Shown piece after piece: positions 1 to 7,881 of a stretch of DNA of 64,000 bases (the stretch's first letter is position 1; every line of letters starts with the position of its first letter). This stretch comes from Colimorpha sp964483145 (lineage in GTDB: Bacteria; Bacteroidota; Bacteroidia; Bacteroidales; P3). The translations under genes were made by a program, and so were the position numbers. A model generated the notes under the pieces. The model searched no databases and was not told the DNA's origin. It saw only the letters and a program-made list of their open reading frames with translations. Location: the NCBI GenBank assembly GCA_964483145.1, contig CAZAAK010000002.1, positions 1 through 64,000 on the forward strand, given 5' to 3'.

Positions 1-71
1 ACAATGAGTATAACTGAATATTAACCCTGTCTAAAAATGGGGAGTACTATACTCTCATTCTTTTTTGAACC

Positions 72-176
72 TTACAATTTACAAGTAACTGACATCACAC
101 TGAATTTTACAATTTACAAATAATTGACATCACACTGAATTTTACAATTTACAAATAATTGACATCACGATGAATC
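72..176 (+). repeat. 35-bp tandem repeat, 3 copies, running into a start codon
   Basis: Three head-to-tail copies of a 35-base unit lie at 72-106, 107-141 and 142-176. Copies 1 and 2 differ at two bases. In copy 3 the string CACACTGAAT has become CACGATGAAT, which creates the ATG at 170 used by the DUF5606 gene. The unit is AT-rich and contains TTGACA. It may be a duplicated leader or promoter segment; its function is unknown. Confidence 0.9.
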
Positions 177-607
177 TTTCAAACATCTTAGCCGTTTCCG
201 GCAAACCCGATTTGAATGAGTTAGTATCTCGCACTAGGAATGGTGCTATCGTTAAAAACTTGGTTACCAATGCGAAATTTCCTGTTTTTGCTACCAGCAA
301 TATCAGCCAGTTGAGCGAGATTCGTATGTACACCACCAATGACGAGAGGCCCCTCGAGGAGATATTCGAGAACATCTACAAGTTGTTGGAAGCTAAGCCC
401 ACAGAGTTCGACCCCAAGAAAGCGGACAGCGCCACCCTTTTTGAAATGTTGGGCAAGGTACTTCCCGACTATGATACCGAGCGTGTTCACGTTTCCGATG
501 CTAAGAAGCTCTTTATATGGTACAACATCCTGCTTAATGCGGGCAAACTGACCTCTGACGAGAACGACAAAAAGGAAGATTCCGAAGAAGGGAGTCCTGC
601 CGAGTAG
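170..607 (+). CDS. DUF5606 family protein
   Basis: A 145-residue soluble protein matching a short family conserved in Bacteroidota (DUF5606), whose biochemical role is not established. The N-terminal half (about residues 1-60, starting MNLSNILAVSGKPDL) looks like a small beta-rich domain. The C-terminal end is acidic and probably disordered (about 125-145). There is no signal peptide or membrane segment, so it is expected in the cytoplasm. The ATG at 170 falls inside the third copy of a 35-bp repeat and has no Shine-Dalgarno sequence. A 147-bp gap separates it from the lipoprotein gene downstream. The family assignment is from memory of the sequence pattern. Confidence 0.75.
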   Translation: MNLSNILAVSGKPDLNELVSRTRNGAIVKNLVTNAKFPVFATSNISQLSEIRMYTTNDERPLEEIFENIYKLLEAKPTEFDPKKADSATLFEMLGKVLPDYDTERVHVSDAKKLFIWYNILLNAGKLTSDENDKKEDSEEGSPAE

Positions 608-754
608 CCTCGGCTTTGGGTCGGTGTCAAAGCCTAGCCCGTATTAGTGTACATTGCCGTTGATTTGGTGGCAACTGTTTGTTTCCATGTAAGATAAGAT
701 TTATGTCAATGGCTAAATAAACAACAGTCGAGAGACAGTCGTAAATTACTAAAT

Positions 755-1855
755 ATGAAGAAAAGGGCAGTCGTTGTGATATGCGCAGTAGCCTTGATGG
801 TTGGCGCAGTGTCGTGCAAGAAAGACAAAGTGGAGCCTGAGGACGAATACGTCAATCCTACCTATGTTGAGGGCGTTTTCAACCCCGGCAAACATCTTTC
901 CACGGTTGTTGGTACCGGTATCAACCAGGAGTGGAGTTGGAGTGGCAACAGCCCTCAGCAACTTATTGGTATATCCGATGCTGACAATAGCACCGGGTAC
1001 AACCTTACCTATAATGGTAGCGGTCGTATGACCACAAGCACAATTCTTGCCGATGGCTCCAATTTCACTTGTTTATTTACATACGATGAAGGTATGCTTG
1101 ACCGCATGTCAGTCCGTTTCCACGGTGGCATTGCTGCTGTAGGCACAGTAGGGTATGCTGGTGGTAAACTCAACCGAGTTGATTACACAGATATTTCCGA
1201 CGATTTGGTTTGGTATTTTGCACGCAAGTATGCCAGTGAATACATGAATCTTGACCTGTCCTCTGCCGACCTTGACTTCAAGAATCCCACCCTTAGCGAT
1301 GTCCTTACATGGAGTAGTGATGGCAATGTGTCTCAGGAGTCGCTAACTGCCAATATTAGTGGTGAGATTTCAATAAGTGACCTCTTTGCAATTGCTGGTG
1401 ATGCGTTTTCCGAGCAATTGGGCTCCATGGGCAGTTTACTCCTACCACTGATTGTGCAAAGCATGGGCGATTCCTCTTTTGCTTTCACCATTTCGGGCGA
1501 TGTGAATGTGGACTATACTTATGATGACAAGTATAATCCTTTCCTTGGGCTTTGGTATCGCGGCATTTCGCTACAGCCCATGTCGCTCTCTGCCAACAAC
1601 TTTACATCAGCACACGCCATGGGTAACCTGCGTTTGGAAGTGGTGGTTTCGCTTCCCGAGGAATGCCCAGAATTCCTTTCGGAATATGCTTCCTATTGGC
1701 CGATGGTTTATCTCATGGTCAATGGTCGCAGTTTTGGGCAAGACATTCCTGTTGATAAAACCATTACCCGTACCTATCAGTACAACACTATCGGCTTTCC
1801 CACTTCCTACACCAATCAGGACGGAGAGAACGTAACTTTAACATATAAAGACTAA
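755..1855 (+). CDS. Outer-membrane-type lipoprotein, function unknown
   Basis: A 366-residue protein with a lipoprotein signal: basic start MKKR, hydrophobic core, and lipobox ending at Cys21 (GAVSC). The mature protein starts CKKDKVEPEDE, a lysine and acidic run resembling the Bacteroidota export signal for surface lipoproteins. About residues 70-145 and the C-terminus (YNTIGFPTSYTNQDGENVTL) contain short Y-N/G-rich strands like the DUF4595 or YD-type beta modules of other Bacteroidales lipoproteins. I cannot name the family with certainty. It ends six bases before metG, so the two are probably cotranscribed, though no functional link is evident. Confidence 0.7.
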   Translation: MKKRAVVVICAVALMVGAVSCKKDKVEPEDEYVNPTYVEGVFNPGKHLSTVVGTGINQEWSWSGNSPQQLIGISDADNSTGYNLTYNGSGRMTTSTILADGSNFTCLFTYDEGMLDRMSVRFHGGIAAVGTVGYAGGKLNRVDYTDISDDLVWYFARKYASEYMNLDLSSADLDFKNPTLSDVLTWSSDGNVSQESLTANISGEISISDLFAIAGDAFSEQLGSMGSLLLPLIVQSMGDSSFAFTISGDVNVDYTYDDKYNPFLGLWYRGISLQPMSLSANNFTSAHAMGNLRLEVVVSLPEECPEFLSEYASYWPMVYLMVNGRSFGQDIPVDKTITRTYQYNTIGFPTSYTNQDGENVTLTYKD

Positions 1856-1861
1856 TACACA

Positions 1862-3925
1862 ATGATATATACTGAAAAAGACAGGCGTTACAAGCGCTAT
1901 ACCATCACATCTGCCCTTCCGTATGCCAACGGCCCGGTACATATTGGTCATCTTGCCGGCGTTTATATTCCAGCCGATATCTATGCGCGGTACCTTCGTA
2001 GCCAGGGTGAAGAGGTGGTGTTCATAGGTGGTAGTGACGAGCATGGCGTGCCCATTACTATCAAGGCCCGTCGCGAAGGCGTCACTCCGCAGGACATTGT
2101 GGATCGCTACCACGGCATTATCAAGGAGTCCTTCAAGGAGTTGGGCATCACTTTTGATATCTATGGTCGCACATCCAGCCCAGAACATCACAAAACTGCA
2201 GCGGAGTACTTTAAGAAGCTTTACGAGGCTGGCAAGTTCGTTGAGAAAACATCCATGCAGTACTACGATGAGGATGCTCACCAGTTTCTTGCCGACCGAT
2301 ACATCACTGGCACCTGCCCCCATTGTGGCAATGAGCACGCCTACGGCGACCAATGCGAAGCGTGTGGTACGTCCCTCAATGCCACCGACTTGATTAATCC
2401 CAAGTCAGCGCTCAGCGGCAACCCTCCTGTCATGAAGGAAACTAGGCACTGGTATCTTCCGCTCAACGAGGACGAACCTTGGTTGCGCCAGTGGATTTTG
2501 GAGGAGCACAAAGGCGACTGGAAGACCAATGTCTATGGTCAGTGCAAATCATGGATAGATGCTGGTCTGCAGCCTCGTGCCGTCACCCGCGACCTTGAGT
2601 GGGGTGTCAAGGTTCCGATTGAGGGTGTTGAGGGCAAGGTGCTTTATGTTTGGTTCGACGCCCCTATTGGCTATATCAGTTTCACAAAACAGCTCAAGGG
2701 CAATGATTGGGAGAAATGGTGGAAAGATCAGGATACCAAGTTGGTGCACTTCATAGGAAAGGACAATATTGTTTTTCACTGCATTATTTTCCCCTCCATG
2801 CTTCATGCCGATGGTAGTTACATCCTTCCGCAGAATGTTCCCGCCAACGAGTTCCTTAACCTTGAGGGCGACAAAATCAGTACTTCTCGCAACTGGGCCG
2901 TGTGGCTACATGAGTACCTGAAAGAGTTCCCAGGCAAACAGGACGTGCTCCGTTACACCCTCTGTAGCAATGCTCCTGAGACCAAGGACAACGACTTCAC
3001 GTGGAAGGATTTCCAACTTAAAAACAATTCCGAACTTGTGGCCGTTCTTGGCAACTTTGTCAATCGAACCCTCGTGCTCACGCATAAGTTCTATGGAGGT
3101 AAAGTTCCTGCCGCAGGTCCTTGGAGCGAGTTGGAGCAAGAAACTATTGCCGAGATGGCTGCTATTCCCGAGCGGGTGGGTCGAAGCATTGAGTCTTACC
3201 ACTTCCGTGAGGCTTTGGCTGAAATGATGAATTTGGCCCGTTTGGGCAACAAATACCTCACCGACACCGAGCCATGGAAACTCATTAAGAGTAATCCGGA
3301 TCGCACTGCCACAGTGATGAACCTCTCGTTGCAGATTTGTGCCAATCTGGCTGTCGTCTGCGAGCCGTTCCTCCCCTTCACAGCTACCAAGATTCGCCGC
3401 ATGATGAACCTTGGCGAGAATCTCCGTTGGTGCGATGCGGGTAGTGCCCAGCTTCTGACTGCTGGCACTATGATGGAGAAGCCAGAATTGCTTTTTGAGC
3501 AGATAGATGATGACACTATTGAGCGGCAAGTCAACAAACTGTTGGAAACCAAGAAGCAGAATGCTCTAAATGCTTGGGCTCCTGCAACTGTGAAACCTGT
3601 TGTGGCATTCGACGATTTTGGCAAACTGGACATCCGAGTGGGGACTGTTTTGGAGTGTACCAAGGTACCTAAGGCCGATAAGTTGCTTAGATTCCTTATA
3701 GAGGATGGCATGGGTACACGAACCATTGTCAGTGGTATTGCCAAGTTCTATCCCGAACCGGAAAAACTGGTGGGTATGCAGGTCTGTTTTATAGCCAACT
3801 TTGCTCCACGCAAGCTAAAGGGTGTTGAAAGTGAAGGAATGATTCTCAGCGCAGAGGATAAGGATGGCAGGCTTGTTCTTGTCAGCCCTAGCCAGTTTGT
3901 TGCCCCGGGTTGTAGCGTGGGTTGA
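1862..3925 (+). CDS. metG: Methionyl-tRNA synthetase
   Basis: Charges tRNA-Met, including the initiator, with methionine in the cytoplasm. The class I HIGH motif is at residues 27-30. A zinc-knuckle pair, CPHCG and CEACG, lies near residues 150-165. The KMSKS-type loop reads KISTS near residue 336. The anticodon-binding helical domain follows. Residues about 585-687 (KLDIRVGTVLECTKVPKADKL) are a Trbp111/EMAPII-type tRNA-binding domain that dimerises the enzyme. At 687 residues it is full length for the two-domain form. The epimerase gene downstream begins one base after the metG stop codon. Confidence 0.98.
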   Translation: MIYTEKDRRYKRYTITSALPYANGPVHIGHLAGVYIPADIYARYLRSQGEEVVFIGGSDEHGVPITIKARREGVTPQDIVDRYHGIIKESFKELGITFDIYGRTSSPEHHKTAAEYFKKLYEAGKFVEKTSMQYYDEDAHQFLADRYITGTCPHCGNEHAYGDQCEACGTSLNATDLINPKSALSGNPPVMKETRHWYLPLNEDEPWLRQWILEEHKGDWKTNVYGQCKSWIDAGLQPRAVTRDLEWGVKVPIEGVEGKVLYVWFDAPIGYISFTKQLKGNDWEKWWKDQDTKLVHFIGKDNIVFHCIIFPSMLHADGSYILPQNVPANEFLNLEGDKISTSRNWAVWLHEYLKEFPGKQDVLRYTLCSNAPETKDNDFTWKDFQLKNNSELVAVLGNFVNRTLVLTHKFYGGKVPAAGPWSELEQETIAEMAAIPERVGRSIESYHFREALAEMMNLARLGNKYLTDTEPWKLIKSNPDRTATVMNLSLQICANLAVVCEPFLPFTATKIRRMMNLGENLRWCDAGSAQLLTAGTMMEKPELLFEQIDDDTIERQVNKLLETKKQNALNAWAPATVKPVVAFDDFGKLDIRVGTVLECTKVPKADKLLRFLIEDGMGTRTIVSGIAKFYPEPEKLVGMQVCFIANFAPRKLKGVESEGMILSAEDKDGRLVLVSPSQFVAPGCSVG

Positions 3926-3926
3926 A

Positions 3927-4910
3927 ATGGCTGTTCTTCTTTTAGGAGGCAATGGACTACTTGGGCACAATGTGTTGAAGTTACTTCTGCAACGCGGGTA
4001 CGAGGTGCATGCCCTGTTGCGGAATCCCGTAGCTATCCATACTGTTGGATTTCCTCACCTTGAATCCCTTAGTATTTTTAAGGGATCGATTCTGAGTGAC
4101 GATGACTTGAGTAGGGCGGCGTTGGGGTGTGATGCCATTATCAATTGCGCTGGGACTACAGACATGTCGTTGCTACACTATGAGGACTACTTGCCAGTCA
4201 ATCGCGACCTTTGTGGTAGACTCCTGCAACTGATGGAGCGGCAGCATATTACCCGTCTTGTGCATACTAGCACCGCCAACACTATCGGATATGGGTCTCC
4301 CACTTGTCCGGCAACCGAGCAGGAATCTGCCCAACCGCCTTTTTCCGATTCTTTTTACGGTCGTAGCAAGCGGGAAGGGGAGTGTTGCCTTCAAGAGGGT
4401 GCATCTTGTCATCCGGAGGGACATATTGTTATTGTCAATCCAGGATTCATGGTGGGGGCCTACGACACTAAGCCCAGTTCCGGCGCGCTTTTGCTTGCTG
4501 CTTACCGTAAGCCAGTGATGTTGGTTCCAAAGGGTGGCAAAAGTTTTGTACATGTGGCTGATGTTGCTGTGGCTATTGTCAATGCACTCATCATGGGCAT
4601 CCATGGCAACCGATATTTGGTCACGGGCGAAAATTTGACCCTTCGCCAGTTCTATCAGCTTCAGGCTCATGTTTGTGGCTATCGACAGAGGCTCCTTTCG
4701 GTGCCCAATTGGTTGCTTTTTATAGTAGGCTTTTTGGGAGATGTACTCCGCCGTTGTGGTGTGGCTACGCAAGTTTGCACCCGAAATGTTCGTCAACTCA
4801 TGGTTTGCGAGTATTATGATGCCACGGCGGCTCATGCCGAGCTTCAGTTGCCCACCACCTCTATTACTCAAGCCATCAGCGACTTTTTCTGTTGGAACAG
4901 TAGTAGGTAA
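3927..4910 (+). CDS. NAD-dependent epimerase/dehydratase family protein
   Basis: A 327-residue extended short-chain dehydrogenase/reductase. The Rossmann motif GGNGLLG is at residues 7-13. A catalytic Tyr-Lys pair is seen in FYGRSKREGE near residue 143. Such enzymes oxidise, reduce or epimerise sugar nucleotides or related hydroxyl compounds; the substrate cannot be read from the sequence. The chosen ATG (3927) gives a normal Rossmann N-terminus. An upstream in-frame ATG at 3864 would add 21 residues that overlap metG and match nothing. The gene follows metG by one base, so it is translationally linked to it. Confidence 0.85.
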   Translation: MAVLLLGGNGLLGHNVLKLLLQRGYEVHALLRNPVAIHTVGFPHLESLSIFKGSILSDDDLSRAALGCDAIINCAGTTDMSLLHYEDYLPVNRDLCGRLLQLMERQHITRLVHTSTANTIGYGSPTCPATEQESAQPPFSDSFYGRSKREGECCLQEGASCHPEGHIVIVNPGFMVGAYDTKPSSGALLLAAYRKPVMLVPKGGKSFVHVADVAVAIVNALIMGIHGNRYLVTGENLTLRQFYQLQAHVCGYRQRLLSVPNWLLFIVGFLGDVLRRCGVATQVCTRNVRQLMVCEYYDATAAHAELQLPTTSITQAISDFFCWNSSR

Positions 4911-4982
4911 AGAAAGATTATTGCCAGGGGCAATAATTCGTGACATGTGTCGTTAATGTTAAAATTTATAGTCTGAAGAAAT

Positions 4983-6020
4983 ATGAGAAAGTCGTTCTTG
5001 GGAGTTCTTCCCCTACTGTTGGCAGTTGTGTTGGTGGTCTATTCTTGTGGTAATGGGGAAAGCGCCGATTCAGTTCAAAAGAAAGGTTCCTCAGGCAAAA
5101 CACTAGAGTTGCTTGTTGTGGCAGACGGAGACGTTTATACTACTGATATCAAGTTGCTTATCGACTCTATTTTTGCCTCTCCACAATTTGGCTTGCCTGA
5201 AGAGGAGAAAAAATTCGACATTGTCAACATTCCTATGTCATCCTACGAAAACACAGAGATGTTTAGGGTTCACCGCAATGTTGTCCTCCTTGATGTCAAC
5301 CCCGACAACCCCGACAAAGTCTATATGCACATTGATGAATACGCTGCTCCGCAAGTAATTGTAGATTTTGCCTGCAAGGATGCTAGTTCGCTCCAAAACA
5401 ATATCCGCAAGTATCAAGAGCTCATGTTCCATGAGTTTTACAAAGCAGAACACCGCCGTGTCCAAAAGGCATTCCAGGGCATGAACGGTTATGATGTCAA
5501 TCAGGCCATCAAAAAGAAGTTTGGTTTCGGCTTGATATTTTCCAATGAGTTTTCTTTGGCAAAGGAGGATGTTGGTTTTGCGTGGGTGCGTAAGGAAGCC
5601 AAAGATTTTGGCATAGGTGTTCTTATTGATGTTTTCCCCTATGAGTCGAAAGGAGATTTCGAAGAAGAGCGTATCCTTGACAGGCTCGACACAACGATGA
5701 AGCGTTATGTTCCCGCCTCGACCGACAACAGTTATATGGGCATTGAGCGACGTCGTGACGAAGCGGGCAACTATTTGGCCCCGATATGTTCCAAGGTAGT
5801 TGACTTCGACAGTAGTGAATATGCCGTTGAGACCCGCGGGTTGTGGCGCACATTTGGCGATTTCATGGGAGGGCCTTTCGTTACATACACTATTCTCTCT
5901 CCGGACAAGAAACAGCTGGTAATGCTAACTGGCTATGTTTACTGCCCTCGCAATAAACCTTGGACCAAGCGTGACCTTCTCATGCAGGTGGAGAGTATTT
6001 GTTGGTCCATAGAATGGTAA
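4983..6020 (+). CDS. DUF4837 family lipoprotein
   Basis: A 345-residue lipoprotein: signal segment MRKSFLGVLPLLLAVVLV with the lipobox Cys at residue 22 (VYSC). The mature body matches DUF4837, a Bacteroidota family of envelope proteins of unknown role. Typical traits here are the early KTLELLVVADGDVY strand and the C-terminal block ending in MLTGYVYCPRNKPWTKRDL. It lies 72 bases after the epimerase and 18 bases before the DUF6089 gene, in a run of envelope genes leading to uppS and bamA. That context suggests, without proving, a role in outer-membrane biogenesis. Confidence 0.8.
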   Translation: MRKSFLGVLPLLLAVVLVVYSCGNGESADSVQKKGSSGKTLELLVVADGDVYTTDIKLLIDSIFASPQFGLPEEEKKFDIVNIPMSSYENTEMFRVHRNVVLLDVNPDNPDKVYMHIDEYAAPQVIVDFACKDASSLQNNIRKYQELMFHEFYKAEHRRVQKAFQGMNGYDVNQAIKKKFGFGLIFSNEFSLAKEDVGFAWVRKEAKDFGIGVLIDVFPYESKGDFEEERILDRLDTTMKRYVPASTDNSYMGIERRRDEAGNYLAPICSKVVDFDSSEYAVETRGLWRTFGDFMGGPFVTYTILSPDKKQLVMLTGYVYCPRNKPWTKRDLLMQVESICWSIEW

Positions 6021-6038
6021 CCTTTTAAAACCAACTAC

Positions 6039-6893
6039 TTGAAGAGACGTATTTTTTTGTTACTTCTTTTGTTGACGGTTGCCATTTCTGCAACAGCCCA
6101 GGCATTCTTGTCCTGCTGCGAATTGGGTCTTTCGTTCGGTGGTATGAACTACATCGGGGATCTCAACAACCAAAGCATGTTTGGCAAAGTCAATATGGCT
6201 GGTGGCGTTGTGGCGCGCTACAATTTCGATTCTCGCTGGTCTTGTGCCATCACGGGTGTTTATGGCCACATTGAGAGTGCCGACTATATTGCTAGGCGTA
6301 ATCTTAGCTTCCGTTCCATGGTGGCGGAGATGGGTGCTCGTGCTGAATTCAACTTTTTCCCATATGGTGCCCACAAAGCAACTCTCAAACGTTCTACGCC
6401 CTATGTCTTTGTTGGCTTAGTTTTTTTCAAATTCAATCCACAGGCGTTATATGCCGACCCCACAGGTGGGGCTCTACAATGGTACGACTTACAACCTCTT
6501 GGTACCGAGGGACAAGGCTCTGCCGCTTATCGCGACAGGCAGAAATACAAACTTGTTGAGGTTAGCGTGCCATTTGGAGTAGGATATCGTTGGAGAATAA
6601 CTGATAACATGCATATTACGGTTGAATATGGCTGGCGCAAGACCTGGACTGATTATCTTGATGACGTCAGCACCACTTATGTTGGGGCAGACCTCCTTAG
6701 TAGCCAAGGAACCTCCATGGCAGCCACTCTTGCTGACCGTAGTGGCGAGGTAGTGCCTGGTTATGTAAACGGGGTAGGAGTCAAGCGTGGGGATGCCTCT
6801 CTAGACGATTGGTACTCCTATTTTTGTCTTACGATAACCTTTTCCGCTGAGATGCTCTTTGGTTGGATGCGGGGTAGAAGTTGTGAGTTGTAG
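6039..6893 (+). CDS. DUF6089 family outer-membrane beta-barrel protein
   Basis: A 284-residue protein with a Sec signal peptide (MKRRIFLLLLLLTVAISATAQA). Repeated amphipathic strands start with CELGLSFGGMNYIGDLNN, the pattern of the DUF6089 family, which resembles small eight-strand barrels. It should sit in the outer membrane; its role is unknown. The start is a TTG at 6039: no ATG upstream could supply the signal peptide, and starting later would remove it. Members of this family commonly stand immediately upstream of uppS-bamA, as here. Confidence 0.8.
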   Translation: MKRRIFLLLLLLTVAISATAQAFLSCCELGLSFGGMNYIGDLNNQSMFGKVNMAGGVVARYNFDSRWSCAITGVYGHIESADYIARRNLSFRSMVAEMGARAEFNFFPYGAHKATLKRSTPYVFVGLVFFKFNPQALYADPTGGALQWYDLQPLGTEGQGSAAYRDRQKYKLVEVSVPFGVGYRWRITDNMHITVEYGWRKTWTDYLDDVSTTYVGADLLSSQGTSMAATLADRSGEVVPGYVNGVGVKRGDASLDDWYSYFCLTITFSAEMLFGWMRGRSCEL

Positions 6894-6940
6894 GGTCGTG
6901 GGTTGTGGAAACGTAGCAAACATGTAATACACAAATCGAT

Positions 6941-7681
6941 ATGAAACTCGAAGATATTGACAGGTCCCGCGTGCCACAGCATGTAGCCATTATCATGGAC
7001 GGGAATGGGCGGTGGGCACAAAAACAAGCCCACAGGCGCATTTTTGGTCATCAGCATGCCATGACGGCCGTGCATGAGGCTGTTGAGGCTGCCGTAAACT
7101 GTGGTGTCAAATACCTCACTCTCTACACGTTCAGTACCGAGAATTGGAATCGCCCACAGGATGAGATAGACGGTCTAATGGAACTTATTATCAAAGCAGT
7201 ACGCGATGAGACAAAAACCTTGATGGAGCATGGTGTCAAGCTAGAGACCATTGGCGACACCTATCGTATTCCCGAGCGTTCACGCAACAAACTTTTCGAG
7301 TGTATGAGGGAGACTGCCAATAACACCGCCATGACTTTAGTGGTGGCCCTCAGTTATAGTGCCCGTTGGGAAACTGCCCAAGCACTTCGTCAAATTTGCT
7401 TTGATGCTCGCGATGGCCGACTCACCCCAGAGTCTATTACTGAAGATACTTTACGTAACTATCTTACTACCAGGAATTATCCTGATCCGGACTTACTCAT
7501 TCGCACTGGTGGAGAGCTCCGTATCAGCAACTTCCTCCTTTGGCAGATGGCCTATACCGAGTTCTACTTTAGTGACCAGTTGTGGCCTGACTTCCGCCTC
7601 GAGAATTTCTACGATGCCATTTACGACTACCAATCTCGTCAGCGTCGATTCGGCAAAACCGGTGACCAAGTTTCCAAGTGA
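6941..7681 (+). CDS. uppS: Isoprenyl transferase (undecaprenyl diphosphate synthase)
   Basis: Condenses isopentenyl diphosphate units onto farnesyl diphosphate with cis geometry to make undecaprenyl diphosphate, the lipid carrier for peptidoglycan and O-antigen precursors. Family motifs are clear: IIMDGNGRWA at residues 17-26 with catalytic Asp20; TLYTFSTENWNRP near 64; and RTGGELRISNFLLWQ near 188, which binds the diphosphate. At 246 residues it is full length. A 200-bp gap with no clear promoter separates it from bamA. It acts at the cytoplasmic face of the inner membrane. Confidence 0.97.
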   Translation: MKLEDIDRSRVPQHVAIIMDGNGRWAQKQAHRRIFGHQHAMTAVHEAVEAAVNCGVKYLTLYTFSTENWNRPQDEIDGLMELIIKAVRDETKTLMEHGVKLETIGDTYRIPERSRNKLFECMRETANNTAMTLVVALSYSARWETAQALRQICFDARDGRLTPESITEDTLRNYLTTRNYPDPDLLIRTGGELRISNFLLWQMAYTEFYFSDQLWPDFRLENFYDAIYDYQSRQRRFGKTGDQVSK

Positions 7682-7881
7682 GTAGTCGAGATATTTCTCC
7701 CAATCCAAAACTTCTGTTTAGTGCATGAGGGTGCATCTCCGCCCTCTCACAGTAAAGACACTTTTTTTCATGGTGGCAACAATAAAACGGGCAAAATTGA
7801 GTTATGGATGAACCGAGGCACCAAAAGTGTTGTGCGCTTGTTGTGCCGATACACTGCTAAAAATATAGTATAACACGCTGA

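Noticed and set aside
1..169. Possible gene upstream of the DUF5606 gene
   Set aside because: The minus-strand frame at 142-375 runs across the repeat and into the DUF5606 gene with no domain. The rest is AT-rich non-coding DNA.
4173..4946. 257-codon minus-strand frame opposite the epimerase
   Set aside because: Antisense shadow; the plus-strand epimerase has clear Rossmann and catalytic motifs.
7682..7881. Terminator or small gene between uppS and bamA
   Set aside because: A GAGGG/CCCTC stem is present but lacks a T-run next to it, and the only ATG-led frame is 13 codons long.
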